Positions 1 through 9,184 of a stretch of 64,000 bases of DNA are shown here, one piece after another. A program made the translations under genes and the position numbers. The notes under the pieces are model-generated. The model saw only the letters and a list, made by a program, of their open reading frames with translations, was not told where the DNA came from and ran no database searches. The stretch lies in contig NZ_CP073346.1 in assembly GCF_024397895.1 (NCBI RefSeq), forward strand, positions 4,154,001-4,218,000, read 5' to 3'. Source of the DNA: Pseudomonas benzenivorans (GTDB taxonomy: Bacteria; Pseudomonadota; Gammaproteobacteria; Pseudomonadales; Pseudomonadaceae). Each line of letters starts with the position of its first letter. Positions within the stretch are counted from its first letter, which is position 1.

Positions 1-1
1 A

Positions 2-1303
2 CTGCCGGTGCAGCCGGTGGTGGAGGGGCGCCTGCTGCGCATGGTCGGCCTGACCCTGGAGGCCGAGGGCCTGCGTGCGGCCCTGGGCAGCCGCTGCCTG
101 GTGATCAACGACGACAGCTACCACGCGGTGCAGGTCGAGGCCGAGGTGATGGGGTTCTCCAACGGCAAGATCTACCTGATGCCGGTCGGCAGCCTGTCAG
201 GTATCGCCCCCGGTGCGCGGGTGGTGCCGCTGCCGGATACCGGGCGTCTGCCGATGGGCCGCTCGATGCTCGGTCGGGTGCTCGACGGCGCCGGCCGTGC
301 CCTGGATGGCAAGGGCGGCATGAAGGCCGAGGACTGGGTGCCGATGGACGGCCCGACCATCAACCCGCTCAAACGCCATCCGATCGAACAGCCGCTGGAT
401 GTCGGCATCCGCAGCATCAATGGCCTGCTCACGGTAGGCCGCGGCCAGCGCCTGGGGCTGTTCGCCGGTACCGGCGTCGGCAAGAGCGTGCTGCTCGGCA
501 TGATGACCCGCTTCACCGAGGCGGAGATCATCGTGGTCGGGCTGATCGGCGAGCGCGGCCGGGAGGTCAAGGAGTTCATCGACGAGATCCTCGGCGAAGA
601 GGGGATCAAGCGCTCGGTGGTGGTGGCCTCGCCGGCCGACGATGCGCCGCTGATGCGCCTGCGCGCGGCCATGTACTGCACGCGGATCGCCGAGTACTTT
701 CGCGACAAGGGCAAGAACGTCCTGCTGCTGATGGATTCCCTGACCCGCTTCGCCCAGGCCCAGCGGGAAATCGCCCTGGCCATCGGCGAGCCGCCGGCGA
801 CCAAGGGCTACCCGCCGTCGGTGTTCGCCAAGCTGCCCAAGCTGGTCGAGCGCGCCGGCAACGCCGAGGCCGGCGGCGGTTCGATCACCGCCTTCTACAC
901 CGTATTGAGCGAAGGCGACGACCAGCAGGACCCGATCGCCGACGCGGCGCGCGGCGTGCTCGATGGCCATATCGTGCTGTCGCGGCGCCTGGCCGAGGAG
1001 GGGCACTACCCGGCCATCGATATCGAGGCCTCGATCAGCCGGGTGATGCCGCAGGTGGTGGCGCCCGAGCACCTGCGCCAGGCGCAGCGCTTCAAGCAGC
1101 TCTGGTCACGCTACCAGCAGAGTCGCGACCTGATCAGCGTCGGTGCCTATGTGCCGGGCGGCGATGCCGACACCGACCTGGCCATCGCCCGCCAGCCGGT
1201 GATGGTCAAGTACCTGCGCCAGAGTCTGGGCGAAAGCGAAAATCTCGAGCGCAGCAGCGCGCAGCTGGCGGCCACCTTCAACCCCGCCGCAGCCGGGGGC
1301 TAA
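2..1303 (+). CDS. fliI: Flagellum-specific ATPase FliI (5' partial)
   Basis: FliI is the cytoplasmic hexameric ATPase of the flagellar type III export apparatus; with FliH and FliJ it feeds substrates to the FlhA/FlhB gate. The reading frame is open from base 2 and the first visible residues align inside the N-terminal domain, so about 18-20 codons of the usual ~450-residue protein lie outside the window. The Walker A loop GTGVGKS is near base 470, the F1-ATPase-like segments LIGERGREV and [16 protein letters not shown] follow, and the C-terminal helical domain is complete. The GTG at base 8 is internal and not the true start. The next gene, fliJ, begins on the base after the stop codon. Confidence 0.97.
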   Translation: MPVQPVVEGRLLRMVGLTLEAEGLRAALGSRCLVINDDSYHAVQVEAEVMGFSNGKIYLMPVGSLSGIAPGARVVPLPDTGRLPMGRSMLGRVLDGAGRALDGKGGMKAEDWVPMDGPTINPLKRHPIEQPLDVGIRSINGLLTVGRGQRLGLFAGTGVGKSVLLGMMTRFTEAEIIVVGLIGERGREVKEFIDEILGEEGIKRSVVVASPADDAPLMRLRAAMYCTRIAEYFRDKGKNVLLLMDSLTRFAQAQREIALAIGEPPATKGYPPSVFAKLPKLVERAGNAEAGGGSITAFYTVLSEGDDQQDPIADAARGVLDGHIVLSRRLAEEGHYPAIDIEASISRVMPQVVAPEHLRQAQRFKQLWSRYQQSRDLISVGAYVPGGDADTDLAIARQPVMVKYLRQSLGESENLERSSAQLAATFNPAAAGG

Positions 1304-1753
1304 GTGTCGACCAGTCGTGCCGCGCGCCTGGCGCCGGTAATCCAGATGGCCGAACGGGCCGAGCGCGAGGCGGCGGTGCTGCTGGGGCGGGCCCAGGGCC
1401 AGTTGCGCCAGGCGGAGGTCAAGCTCGGCGAGCTCGAGCAGTACCTGGCCGATTACCAGCAGCAGTGGATCAGCGAAGGCCAGCGCGGCGTATCCGGGCA
1501 GTGGCTGATGAACTATCAGCGCTTTCTCGCCCAGTTGGAGACCGCCATCGGCCAGCAGCGGCAGAGCGTGAACTGGCACCGCGCCAACCTGGACAAGCTA
1601 CGCGACACCTGGCAGCAGCGTTACGCCCGTCTCGAGGGGCTGCGCAAGCTGGTCCAGCGCTATCGCGATGAGGCCCGGCAGATCGAGGACAAGCGCGAGC
1701 AGAAGCTGCTCGATGAGCTGGCGCAACGTCTGTCCGCTCGTGACTCGGGCTGA
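1304..1753 (+). CDS. fliJ: Flagellar export chaperone/stalk protein FliJ
   Basis: FliJ is a small coiled-coil protein that fits into the FliI hexamer, recycles export chaperones and links the ATPase to FlhA. The 149-residue protein is almost wholly alpha-helical with long charged/glutamine-rich heptads (residues ~10-140) and matches the length of Pseudomonas FliJ (~147). It starts with GTG directly after the fliI stop codon without a gap, which implies translational coupling. Identification rests on size, coiled-coil composition and position after fliI. Confidence 0.93.
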   Translation: MSTSRAARLAPVIQMAERAEREAAVLLGRAQGQLRQAEVKLGELEQYLADYQQQWISEGQRGVSGQWLMNYQRFLAQLETAIGQQRQSVNWHRANLDKLRDTWQQRYARLEGLRKLVQRYRDEARQIEDKREQKLLDELAQRLSARDSG

Positions 1754-1879
1754 ATGAGGGTTGCCGCTGACGGTTCTGGGTGCTACATCTAAACCCTGCG
1801 GAATGTGCATAGGGATCGGCGCTGCGTTGTTTTCGACCAGATGCGCTATCGACCGTGTAGCTGGATAAAGGAGTAAGTC

Positions 1880-2185
1880 ATGGCCATCACCTCGCTGCCC
1901 TCGCCTGATGGGCAAGAGCTGACCATAGTGATTCAAGGACGTTTCGATTTCGGTGCGCATCAAGAGTTTCGTGACGCATACGAGCGGGCCAGTCTCAGTC
2001 CCGAGCGCTATGTCGTCGACCTCAAGGGCACCACCTATCTGGACAGTTCGGCGCTGGGCATGCTGCTGTTGCTGCGCGACCATGCCGGCGGGGAGCACGC
2101 CCAGATCCGGCTGCTCAATTGCAATCCGGATGTGCGCAAGATCCTCGCCATCTCCAATTTCGAGCAGTTGTTCCAGATCGCCTGA
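1880..2185 (+). CDS. hsbA: STAS-domain anti-anti-sigma factor HsbA
   Basis: This 101-residue protein is a single STAS domain of the SpoIIAA/RsbV type, with the phosphorylatable serine in the motif YLDSSALGM (Ser56/Ser57). In P. aeruginosa HsbA is (de)phosphorylated by HsbR and, according to its state, binds the anti-sigma factor FlgM or a diguanylate cyclase, and so links the HptB phosphorelay to flagellar genes and biofilm. The start ATG follows a good Shine-Dalgarno sequence (AAAGGAG). The downstream genes are the cognate hsbR and hptB, which makes the assignment firm. A 126-base gap separates it from fliJ, so it may have its own promoter; none is clear by eye. Confidence 0.88.
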   Translation: MAITSLPSPDGQELTIVIQGRFDFGAHQEFRDAYERASLSPERYVVDLKGTTYLDSSALGMLLLLRDHAGGEHAQIRLLNCNPDVRKILAISNFEQLFQIA

Positions 2186-2190
2186 AGCGA

Positions 2191-3900
2191 ATGCCAGTGA
2201 CCATGGCTGAGCCCCTGTCGATCCTGATCGCCGAGGACAATGCGGCCGATCGCCTGCTGTTGTCGACCATCGTCAGCCGTCAGGGCCACCGCGCCCTGAC
2301 GGCAAGCAATGGCCGCGAGGCGGTCGAGCTGTTCGAACGCGAGCATCCACAGCTGGTATTGATGGATGCACTGATGCCGGTAATGGACGGCTTCGAGGCG
2401 GCCCGGCAGATCAAGCGGATGGCTGGCGAGGCGCTGGTGCCGATCATCTTCCTGACCTCCCTGACCGAGGGTGAAGCCTTGGTGCGCTGCCTGGAGGCAG
2501 GTGGCGACGATTTTCTCGCAAAACCCTACAACCGGGTCATCCTCGAGGCCAAGATCAAGGCCATGGATCGCCTGCGTCGCCTGCAGGACACCGTGCTGCA
2601 GCAGCGCGACCTGATCGCCAAGCACAACGACTACCTGCTGAACGAGCAACGTGTGGCCAAGGCGGTCTTCGACAAGGTGGCGCACTCCGGCTGCCTGAAT
2701 GCGCCGAATATCCGCTACCTGCAATCCCCTTACGCCTTGTTCAATGGCGACCTGCTGCTGGCGGCCTACAAGCCCAATGGCGGCATGCATGTGTTGCTCG
2801 GGGACTTCACCGGCCATGGTTTGCCGGCGGCGATCGGCGCCATGCCGCTGGCCGAGGTGTTCTACGGCATGACCGCCAAGGGCTATTCCCTGGCCGAGAT
2901 CCTGCGCGAGATGAACGCCAAGCTCAAACGCATCCTGCCGGTGGGCATGTTCTGCTGCACCACCATGCTGAGCTTGAGCGCGCAGCGCCGCGAGGTCGAA
3001 GTGTGGAACGGCGGTTTGCCCGATGGCTACTTGCTGCGCGGGGCCAGTGGCGAGCGCGTTGCCTTGCCATCCCGTCATTTGCCGCTGGGAATCCTCGATA
3101 CGCGGGCGTTCGACGACGAGTATCAGGTCTATCCCCTGGAGCCGGGCGACCGGATCGTCCTGCTTTCCGATGGCGTACTGGAAGCGCGCAACGGCGATGG
3201 CCAACTGTTCGGCGAAGCGCGCTTGCTCGAAGTGTTTGCCGAGAACCGCGCGCCGGACCGCGTTTTCGAGGATATCCAGCAGGCGCTGGTGACTTTTCGC
3301 GGGGAGCAGGAGGATGACATCAGCCTGGTCGAGGTCAGCGCGGTTGAGGCCAGCGCGCTGAGCCGGCCACCCCTGGCGTTTTCCGGCAGCGGCCAGAACA
3401 ACCCGCTGGACTGGTCGGCGAGCTTCGAGTTCCGCGGGGAAACCTTGCGGCGTTTCAATCCATTGCCGTTCATCCTGCAGCTACTGCTCGAGGTGCAGGG
3501 CCTGCGGCCCCAGGGAGGGGCCCTCTACAGCGTGCTCGCCGAGCTCTATTCGAACGCCCTGGAGCATGGCGTGCTGGGCCTGGACTCGGCGCTCAAGCGC
3601 GATGCGGAGGGCTTCGCCGAGTACTACCGACAGCGCAGTGCGCGCCTGGACGGCCTCGACGACGGCTATGTGCGTTTTCATCTGCAGCTACGGCCCGAGG
3701 CGGGCGGTGGCCGGCTCATCGCAAGGGTCGAGGACAGCGGTCCTGGGTTCGACGGACAGGCGATTCTGGAGAGGCAGATGCGCCTCGACAGCCTCTGTGG
3801 GCGGGGGCTCGCCCTGGTTCGTCAGCTGAGCGAGCGCTGCACCTGGCCGGCCGACGGCCAGGGCGTGTGCGTGGAGTTCTCCTGGCGGCTTGAGGCATAA
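2191..3900 (+). CDS. hsbR: Response regulator-phosphatase-kinase HsbR
   Basis: HsbR is a three-domain switch protein: an N-terminal receiver domain (Asp59 in LVLMDALMPVMDG), a central PP2C/SpoIIE-type phosphatase (about residues 185-385, with GDFTGHGLPAA and LLSDGVLEARN), and a C-terminal HATPase anti-sigma-kinase domain (about 425-565, with ELYSNALEHGVLG). By homology, HptB phosphorylates the receiver, which switches HsbR between kinase and phosphatase action on HsbA. I chose ATG 2191 (569 aa, close to the ~571 aa of the P. aeruginosa protein); ATG 2203 is also possible. A longer frame opening inside hsbA has no support. It begins 5 bases after hsbA. Confidence 0.9.
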   Translation: MPVTMAEPLSILIAEDNAADRLLLSTIVSRQGHRALTASNGREAVELFEREHPQLVLMDALMPVMDGFEAARQIKRMAGEALVPIIFLTSLTEGEALVRCLEAGGDDFLAKPYNRVILEAKIKAMDRLRRLQDTVLQQRDLIAKHNDYLLNEQRVAKAVFDKVAHSGCLNAPNIRYLQSPYALFNGDLLLAAYKPNGGMHVLLGDFTGHGLPAAIGAMPLAEVFYGMTAKGYSLAEILREMNAKLKRILPVGMFCCTTMLSLSAQRREVEVWNGGLPDGYLLRGASGERVALPSRHLPLGILDTRAFDDEYQVYPLEPGDRIVLLSDGVLEARNGDGQLFGEARLLEVFAENRAPDRVFEDIQQALVTFRGEQEDDISLVEVSAVEASALSRPPLAFSGSGQNNPLDWSASFEFRGETLRRFNPLPFILQLLLEVQGLRPQGGALYSVLAELYSNALEHGVLGLDSALKRDAEGFAEYYRQRSARLDGLDDGYVRFHLQLRPEAGGGRLIARVEDSGPGFDGQAILERQMRLDSLCGRGLALVRQLSERCTWPADGQGVCVEFSWRLEA

Positions 3901-3931
3901 TCGCGCTCGTTTTGATCAGGGAGTGACCGGG

Positions 3932-4285
3932 GTGTCCGATAGCCATCTGGACAGCGCCGTGCAGTCGGTGCTGCAGGACGTCATGGAGGCTGAGTATCCG
4001 GTGCTGCTGGATACTTTTCTGACTGACTCCGAGGAGCGCCTTCGTCTGCTGCATGAGGCTGAACTGGCCGCAGATGCACAGGCGTTGCGCCTGGCTGCGC
4101 ATAGCTTCAAGGGCAGTTGCAGCAACATGGGCGCGCCGATACTCGCCGACCTGTGCCGGCAACTGGAGGAGGCGGGGCGTCGCGAACAAGTGGGCGAGGC
4201 GGCCGAACTCATCGAGCAGATCGAGCGCGAGTTCGCCATCGTGCGCATCCTGTGCAGGGCCGAGCTCCAGCGCTACCGTCTCTAG
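3932..4285 (+). CDS. hptB: Histidine phosphotransfer protein HptB
   Basis: HptB is a stand-alone Hpt module that takes phosphate from several hybrid sensor kinases (RetS, PA1611-type in P. aeruginosa) and passes it to HsbR. The 117-residue product has the Hpt signature LAAHSFKGSCSNMG with the phospho-accepting histidine at residue 57, the position reported for HptB. I chose GTG 3932 because CAGGGAG lies about 8 bases upstream and the length then equals the family's (~116 aa); an in-frame upstream extension overlapping hsbR is less likely. It completes the hsbA-hsbR-hptB module. Confidence 0.9.
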   Translation: MSDSHLDSAVQSVLQDVMEAEYPVLLDTFLTDSEERLRLLHEAELAADAQALRLAAHSFKGSCSNMGAPILADLCRQLEEAGRREQVGEAAELIEQIEREFAIVRILCRAELQRYRL

Positions 4286-4346
4286 GCGTATTGCCCGCAG
4301 CCTGTCCGCTACCGCGTCGCCGGCGCGGATGCCCCGACCCAAGAAT

Positions 4347-4362
4347 TGGCCCATCCTTTGCA
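4347..4362 (+). promoter_or_regulatory. Sigma-54 promoter match upstream of fliK
   Basis: The sequence TGGCCCATCCTTTGCA has GG and GC separated by exactly ten bases, as required for RpoN, and sits in the hptB-fliK gap, 38 bases before the chosen fliK start. Middle-class flagellar genes of Pseudomonas are FleQ/RpoN dependent, so a fliK promoter here is expected. Confidence 0.75.
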
Positions 4363-4399
4363 GTGATCACGGCACGACCCATCCGAACGGAGAGTGCCC

Positions 4400-5665
4400 G
4401 TGTCCGTCGCCCCAGATGTTCTGCTCAAACCGGCCGCTGAAGTCAGGCCGAAAACGCCGCCGGGAAAAGCCCCGGCCAAACCGGCCGAACCCAGCAAAAA
4501 TGAGGGTTCCAGCTTCTCTCAGGTGTATGCGAAGGAACGCCAGGCCGGCTCCGCGGAGCGCGCCGACGGGGCTGCCAAGCCCAGTCGCGAGAAGAAAACC
4601 GACCAGGACGATGCCGTTCAGCCTCAAGCCGACGCTGCCGCCGCGCCGCCTCCGCTTGCCGAAAGCGGCAACGCCTTGCCGAGCGAGTCGGCGGACGAGC
4701 CCCCCATAGTCGATCCCTTGCTGCTGTTGGGGCTGAATAGCCATCAGTCGCAGGTCGAGGTGTCCGCGGAAGTGCTTCCGGAGGGGGAGGGGGCAATGCC
4801 GCTGACCGGGGCCAGTCTGGTCGGCTCGGGACCGGCGAGCCTGACCGAGGCCAGTCTCGACCCTGAACTGGAGGCTCTGAATCAGGTGCCGGCGGTGCGC
4901 ATGGCCCTGGACCTGGGGGCCAAGGCTAAGGAAGCTGCGGCTGAGCAGCAGGCCACGACCAGCGCGGCGGCGCAGGCCACGCTCAATGCGGGGCAAGGGT
5001 TTGCCGGCGCCATGGCCGCGATGGCCGCGCAGCAGAGCGAGAAGGGGGGCGGGGAGTCGGCCGAGGTGCCGCTGCTCGAATTGACCGCTGAGGGGCTGGA
5101 GAGTTTGAAAGAGAGCTCGGCCGACAACCGTCCGGAGAACTTCGTCAGCAAGCTCAGCGCGTTGAGCCAGGCGATCGGCCAGCAGAGCCCGTTGGCGCCC
5201 CGTGCTGCGCTGGTTCCGGGGCAGCCGGTAGCAATGCAGCAAGGCGGCTGGAGCGAGGCGGTGGTGGATCGGGTGATGTGGCTGTCCAGCCAGAACCTCA
5301 AGTCCGCCGAGATCCAGCTCGATCCCGCCGAACTGGGTCGCCTGGAGGTGCGCATTAACATGGCCCAGGACCAGACCCAGGTGACCTTCGCCAGCCCCAA
5401 TGCGGGCGTCCGTGATGCATTGGAGGGGCAGATGCACCGGCTGCGCGAACTGTTCGCTCAGCAGGGCATGAATCTGCTCGATGTCAACGTCTCGGACCAG
5501 TCCCTGAGTCGCGGCTGGCAGGGGCAGGAGGGGAACGACAGTGGGCGTGGAGGTGGCAATCAGGCATCGCTCGGCGGCCTCGAGGATGAGTCGGCCGCCG
5601 GCACGGTCGAGCTGCCAGTCAGGTCGCAGATTAGTGATCGTGGTCTGGTCGACTATTACGCCTAG
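4400..5665 (+). CDS. fliK: Flagellar hook-length control protein FliK
   Basis: FliK is the secreted molecular ruler that measures hook length and switches FlhB from rod/hook to filament export. The ~421-residue protein has the usual layout: a long low-complexity, Ala/Pro/Lys-rich N-terminal part and a conserved C-terminal Flg_hook domain (about residues 275-385) with the motif LDPAELGRLEVRI. The start is either GTG 4394 or GTG 4400; I prefer 4400 because CGGAGAG then has normal spacing. A second FliK-like gene lies at 26638-28182 on the other strand. Confidence 0.93.
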   Translation: MSVAPDVLLKPAAEVRPKTPPGKAPAKPAEPSKNEGSSFSQVYAKERQAGSAERADGAAKPSREKKTDQDDAVQPQADAAAAPPPLAESGNALPSESADEPPIVDPLLLLGLNSHQSQVEVSAEVLPEGEGAMPLTGASLVGSGPASLTEASLDPELEALNQVPAVRMALDLGAKAKEAAAEQQATTSAAAQATLNAGQGFAGAMAAMAAQQSEKGGGESAEVPLLELTAEGLESLKESSADNRPENFVSKLSALSQAIGQQSPLAPRAALVPGQPVAMQQGGWSEAVVDRVMWLSSQNLKSAEIQLDPAELGRLEVRINMAQDQTQVTFASPNAGVRDALEGQMHRLRELFAQQGMNLLDVNVSDQSLSRGWQGQEGNDSGRGGGNQASLGGLEDESAAGTVELPVRSQISDRGLVDYYA

Positions 5666-5901
5666 TGGAGTGTGTTTGCAGCGCTGGTCGCTGACACGCT
5701 GGGACACCGCCTGAAAGCCAATCGCAGGAAGCGGTCTGGAGGTTTGCACGTGACAACGGCGCAGGGGCCTGTTATATCGGCTGCCCCGGATGACTCCGCT
5801 GCGTTCTATAGGGAGCGGCCGGCGAAGTCCCGGTCGCTGGCTTGCGTGCAAGGCAAGCCGGAATTCCAGGGGCAGCACGTCAGGAACCTTTGAGGCAAAG
5901 C
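5666..5901. other. fliK-fliL intergenic region, no convincing gene
   Basis: About 300 bases separate fliK and fliL. I see no convincing coding sequence: a 73-codon frame exists but has no family resemblance and no good ribosome site. The region holds a 7-bp hairpin (GGCTTGC/GCAAGCC, 5839-5859) without a T tract, and ends with the sigma-54 promoter listed next. Confidence 0.6.
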
Positions 5902-5917
5902 TGGCATAACACTTGCT
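5902..5917 (+). promoter_or_regulatory. Sigma-54 promoter match upstream of fliL operon
   Basis: TGGCATAACACTTGCT is a near-consensus RpoN -24/-12 element (GG-N10-GC) 50 bases upstream of the fliL start. It fits FleQ/RpoN control of the fliLMNOPQR-flhB operon known in Pseudomonas. Confidence 0.85.
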
Positions 5918-5967
5918 GCCGAACTCCCTAAAGCGGATGGTACGCCGCTCAGTGACGGATTATTGGC

Positions 5968-6492
5968 ATGGCAAAGACAGACGAGTCGCAGGACTCCGCA
6001 GGCGTTGAGGCGAAGCCGGCAGGCAAGCTCAAACCTATCATTTTGGTTGTGCTGGCTTTGCTGTTGGCTTTGGCACTGTCGGTCGGCGGAACCTGGTTCT
6101 TCCTCAGTACAGGGAGCACGAAGCAGGCCACTGGTACCAATGAAACGGTTGAGCGGAGTGTGCCGGGCAAGCAGCCGGCGATTTATGAAACTCTGGCTCC
6201 GGCCTTCGTGGTCAACTTCGATTACAAAGGACGTCCTCGCTACATGCAAGTCAGTGTGGCCCTGATGGCCCGTGATCAGGCCGCCCTGGACGCGCTCAAG
6301 GTGCACATGCCGGTATTGCGTAATCGGTTGGTGATGTTGTTCTCCGGCCAGGACTTCGAAGCCTTGTCGACTCCGGTAGGCGTGGAAGTACTGCGCCAGC
6401 AGGCGACGGCTAGGGTGCAGGAGCTGGCGCAGAAGGAGACGGGCCAACTGGCCGTCGAGCAAGTGTTGTTCACGAATTTCGTATTGCAGTAG
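5968..6492 (+). CDS. fliL: Flagellar basal body-associated protein FliL
   Basis: FliL is a single-pass inner-membrane protein that surrounds the stator units and supports torque generation. The 174-residue product has a short cytoplasmic N-terminus, one transmembrane helix (about residues 21-47) and a periplasmic stomatin-like domain that contains YETLAPAFVVNF and ends in a hydrophobic FTNFVLQ, as FliL proteins do. It is the first gene of the fliL-flhB operon; fliM begins 13 bases later. Confidence 0.95.
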   Translation: MAKTDESQDSAGVEAKPAGKLKPIILVVLALLLALALSVGGTWFFLSTGSTKQATGTNETVERSVPGKQPAIYETLAPAFVVNFDYKGRPRYMQVSVALMARDQAALDALKVHMPVLRNRLVMLFSGQDFEALSTPVGVEVLRQQATARVQELAQKETGQLAVEQVLFTNFVLQ

Positions 6493-6505
6493 TCAGGAGT
6501 CGGAG

Positions 6506-7477
6506 ATGGCCGTGCAAGACCTGCTCTCCCAGGATGAAATCGACGCCCTGCTGCATGGCGTCGACGACGGCCTGGTCGAGACCGAGGACGCCGCCGAGCC
6601 TGGCAGCGTCAAACAATATGACCTGACCAGCCAGGACCGCATCGTCCGCGGGCGCATGCCGACCCTGGAGATGATCAACGAGCGCTTCGCCCGCTACACC
6701 CGCATCAGCATGTTCAACCTGCTGCGCCGCTCGGCGGACGTGGCGGTCGGCGGCGTGCAGGTGATGAAGTTCGGCGAGTACGTGCATTCGCTGTACGTGC
6801 CGACCAGCCTCAACCTGGTGAAGATGAAGCCGCTGCGTGGCACCGGTCTGTTCATTCTGGATGCCAAGCTGGTGTTCAAGCTGGTCGACAACTTCTTCGG
6901 CGGCGACGGTCGCCACGCCAAGATCGAGGGTCGGGAGTTCACCCCCACCGAGCTGCGTGTGGTGCGCATGGTCCTGGATCAGGCCTTCATCGACCTGAAG
7001 GAGGCCTGGCAGGCCGTGATGCCGATCAACTTCGAGTACGTCAACTCGGAGGTGAATCCGGCGCTGGCCAACATCGTCAGCCCCAGCGAGGTCATCGTGG
7101 TGTCGACCTTCCATATCGAGCTGGACGGCGGCGGCGGCGACCTGCACATCACCATGCCCTATTCGATGATCGAGCCGATCCGCGAGATGCTCGACGCCGG
7201 CTTCCAGTCCGATGTCGACGACCAGGATGAGCGCTGGGTCAAGGCCCTGCGCGAGGACATCATCGACGTCAGGGTGCCCCTGGGCGCCACTGTGGCGCGT
7301 CGTCAGCTGAAGCTGCGCGACATCCTGCACATGCAGCCCGGCGACGTGATTCCGGTGGACATGCCCGACCACGTGGTCATGCGCGCCAACGGCGTACCGG
7401 CGTTCAAGGTCAAGCTCGGTGCGCACAAGGGCAACCTGGCCTTCCAGGTATTAGAACCGATCGAGCGCCCGCGCTAA
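6506..7477 (+). CDS. fliM: Flagellar motor switch protein FliM
   Basis: FliM is the C-ring switch subunit that receives phospho-CheY. The N-terminal CheY-binding peptide (DLLSQDEIDALLHG, residues 5-18) is intact, followed by the CheC-like middle domain (about 45-230, with GGDGRHAKIEGREFT) and the C-terminal SpoA domain (about 245-315) that packs against FliN. Length 323 aa is typical. SD sequence CAGGAG precedes the ATG. It sits in the usual order fliL-fliM-fliN. Confidence 0.97.
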   Translation: MAVQDLLSQDEIDALLHGVDDGLVETEDAAEPGSVKQYDLTSQDRIVRGRMPTLEMINERFARYTRISMFNLLRRSADVAVGGVQVMKFGEYVHSLYVPTSLNLVKMKPLRGTGLFILDAKLVFKLVDNFFGGDGRHAKIEGREFTPTELRVVRMVLDQAFIDLKEAWQAVMPINFEYVNSEVNPALANIVSPSEVIVVSTFHIELDGGGGDLHITMPYSMIEPIREMLDAGFQSDVDDQDERWVKALREDIIDVRVPLGATVARRQLKLRDILHMQPGDVIPVDMPDHVVMRANGVPAFKVKLGAHKGNLAFQVLEPIERPR

Positions 7478-7516
7478 GCGCCGGGCACCCCGTTACCCGC
7501 CAGTCGAGGACATACG

Positions 7517-7993
7517 ATGGCCGACACCGATGAAACCACCTCCCCCGAGGAGCAAGCGCTGGCCGACGAGTGGGCTGCGGCCCTGTCCGAGTCCGGTGAT
7601 GCCGGTCAGGACGACATCGATGCCATGCTCGCCGCCAGCGGCACGGGTGCCAAGTCCCCCCCGAGCGCGCCGCGGGCGCCGATGGAAGAGTTCGGCAGCA
7701 GTCCGAAGAGCAACCAGGCGGTCAGCCTGGATGGGCCTAACCTGGACGTGATTCTCGATATTCCGGTGTCGATCTCCATGGAAGTGGGGAACACCGACAT
7801 CACCATCCGCAACCTGCTGCAGCTCAACCAGGGCTCGGTGATCGAGCTGGACCGCCTGGCTGGCGAGCCGCTGGACGTGCTGGTCAATGGCACCCTGATC
7901 GCCCACGGCGAGGTGGTGGTGGTCAACGAGAAGTTCGGCATCCGCCTGACGGACGTGATCAGCCCGAGCGAACGCATCAAGAAGCTGCGCTAG
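7517..7993 (+). CDS. fliN: Flagellar motor switch protein FliN
   Basis: FliN forms the bottom of the C-ring with FliM and docks FliH-FliI. The conserved SpoA domain occupies residues ~70-155 ([16 protein letters not shown] ... [18 protein letters not shown]). The 158-residue protein carries a ~65-residue acidic N-terminal extension that includes [12 protein letters not shown] (residues 30-41), a sequence like the FliM CheY-binding peptide. Such an extension is longer than in enteric FliN (~137 aa) but usual in Pseudomonas. Confidence 0.96.
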   Translation: MADTDETTSPEEQALADEWAAALSESGDAGQDDIDAMLAASGTGAKSPPSAPRAPMEEFGSSPKSNQAVSLDGPNLDVILDIPVSISMEVGNTDITIRNLLQLNQGSVIELDRLAGEPLDVLVNGTLIAHGEVVVVNEKFGIRLTDVISPSERIKKLR

Positions 7994-7995
7994 GC

Positions 7996-8427
7996 ATGCA
8001 CAAACTCATTGGCGTCATCCTGGCCACGCCGCTGACGGCCCTGGCCGCCGAGCCGGCGGCGCAGGCAGGCCCTTCTTTGGCCGACGGCGGCATGGCGGGG
8101 CAACTGCTGCAACTGCTGTTGGGGCTGCTGCTGGTGGTCGGCCTGATCTTTCTTTTGGCTTGGCTGATGCGTCGGGTCCAGCAGGTCGGGCCCCGCGGCG
8201 GTCAGGTGATCAAGATTCTCGCCAGTCAGGCATTGGCGCCGCGCGACCGGCTGGTGCTGGTCCAGGTCGGCCAGGAGCAGATTCTGCTCGGCCTGACGCC
8301 CGGGCGCATCACCCCGCTGCATGTGCTGGCCGAGCCGGTGCACCTGCCGGACGGCCAGCCGGCCTCGACGGAGTTCGCCCAGCGCCTGATGGAGCTGCTG
8401 GGCAAGGACCAGAAGGACAAGACCTGA
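7996..8427 (+). CDS. fliO: Flagellar export apparatus assembly protein FliO
   Basis: FliO is a small bitopic membrane protein that helps FliP assemble into the export gate. The 143-residue protein has an N-terminal signal-anchor-like stretch, a central transmembrane helix (residues ~36-55, [20 protein letters not shown]) and a cytoplasmic domain with [20 protein letters not shown] typical of FliO. It begins 2 bases after fliN, and its TGA overlaps the ATG of fliP (ATGA). Confidence 0.92.
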   Translation: MHKLIGVILATPLTALAAEPAAQAGPSLADGGMAGQLLQLLLGLLLVVGLIFLLAWLMRRVQQVGPRGGQVIKILASQALAPRDRLVLVQVGQEQILLGLTPGRITPLHVLAEPVHLPDGQPASTEFAQRLMELLGKDQKDKT

Positions 8428-9182
8428 TGAGCGCGATGCGCCTGTTGTCGGCTCTGCTGTTGGCGCTGGCCGCACCTTTTGCCCTGGGCGCCGACAACCC
8501 CCTGTCAATCCCGGCGATCACCCTGAGCACCGACGCCCAGGGCCAGCAGGAGTACTCGGTCAACCTGCAGATCCTGTTGATCATGACCGCGCTGAGCTTC
8601 ATTCCGGCGTTCGTCATGCTGATGACCAGCTTCACCCGCATCATCATCGTCTTTTCCATCCTGCGGCAGGCCCTGGGCCTGCAGCAGACGCCGTCGAACC
8701 AGATTCTCGTCGGCCTGGCGTTGTTCCTGACGATGTTCATCATGGCGCCGGTGTTCGAGCGGATTAACCAGGACGCCCTGCAGCCTTATCTCAATGAGCA
8801 GCTGCCGGCCCAGGAGGCGATCGCCAAGGCCGAGGTGCCGATCAAGGACTTCATGCTGGCGCAGACCCGCGAGAGCGATCTGGAGCTGTTCATGCGCCTG
8901 TCCAAGCGCACCGACATCGCCAGTGCCGAGCAGGCCCCGCTGACCATCCTGATCCCGGCATTCGTCACCTCGGAGCTGAAGACCGCGTTCCAGATCGGCT
9001 TCATGATCTTCATCCCGTTCCTGGTGATCGACCTGGTGGTGTCCAGCATCCTCATGGCCATGGGTATGATGATGCTCTCGCCGCTGATCATCTCGCTGCC
9101 GTTCAAGATCATGCTGTTCGTCCTGATCGATGGCTGGGCGCTGATCATGGGCACCCTCGCGGCCAGCTTCGGAGCGACCTGA
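8427..9182 (+). CDS. fliP: Flagellar export gate protein FliP
   Basis: FliP forms the core pentamer of the flagellar type III export gate with FliQ and FliR. The 251-residue protein has a cleavable signal peptide (residues 1-20, ending ALGA), the FliP signatures [19 protein letters not shown] and [15 protein letters not shown] [19 protein letters not shown], and about four membrane helices. I chose ATG 8427 because it overlaps the fliO stop; an ATG three codons on is possible. Confidence 0.96.
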   Translation: MSAMRLLSALLLALAAPFALGADNPLSIPAITLSTDAQGQQEYSVNLQILLIMTALSFIPAFVMLMTSFTRIIIVFSILRQALGLQQTPSNQILVGLALFLTMFIMAPVFERINQDALQPYLNEQLPAQEAIAKAEVPIKDFMLAQTRESDLELFMRLSKRTDIASAEQAPLTILIPAFVTSELKTAFQIGFMIFIPFLVIDLVVSSILMAMGMMMLSPLIISLPFKIMLFVLIDGWALIMGTLAASFGAT

Positions 9183-9184
9183 GC

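Noticed and set aside
2119..2190. Upstream extension of hsbR into hsbA
   Set aside because: The extra 24 residues are a shadow of HsbA's C-terminus; the receiver domain begins after ATG 2191 and the family length fits that start.
5672..5893. Possible 73-residue small protein between fliK and fliL
   Set aside because: Poor ribosome site, no recognisable motif, and the frame ends just before the sigma-54 promoter. Treated as intergenic.
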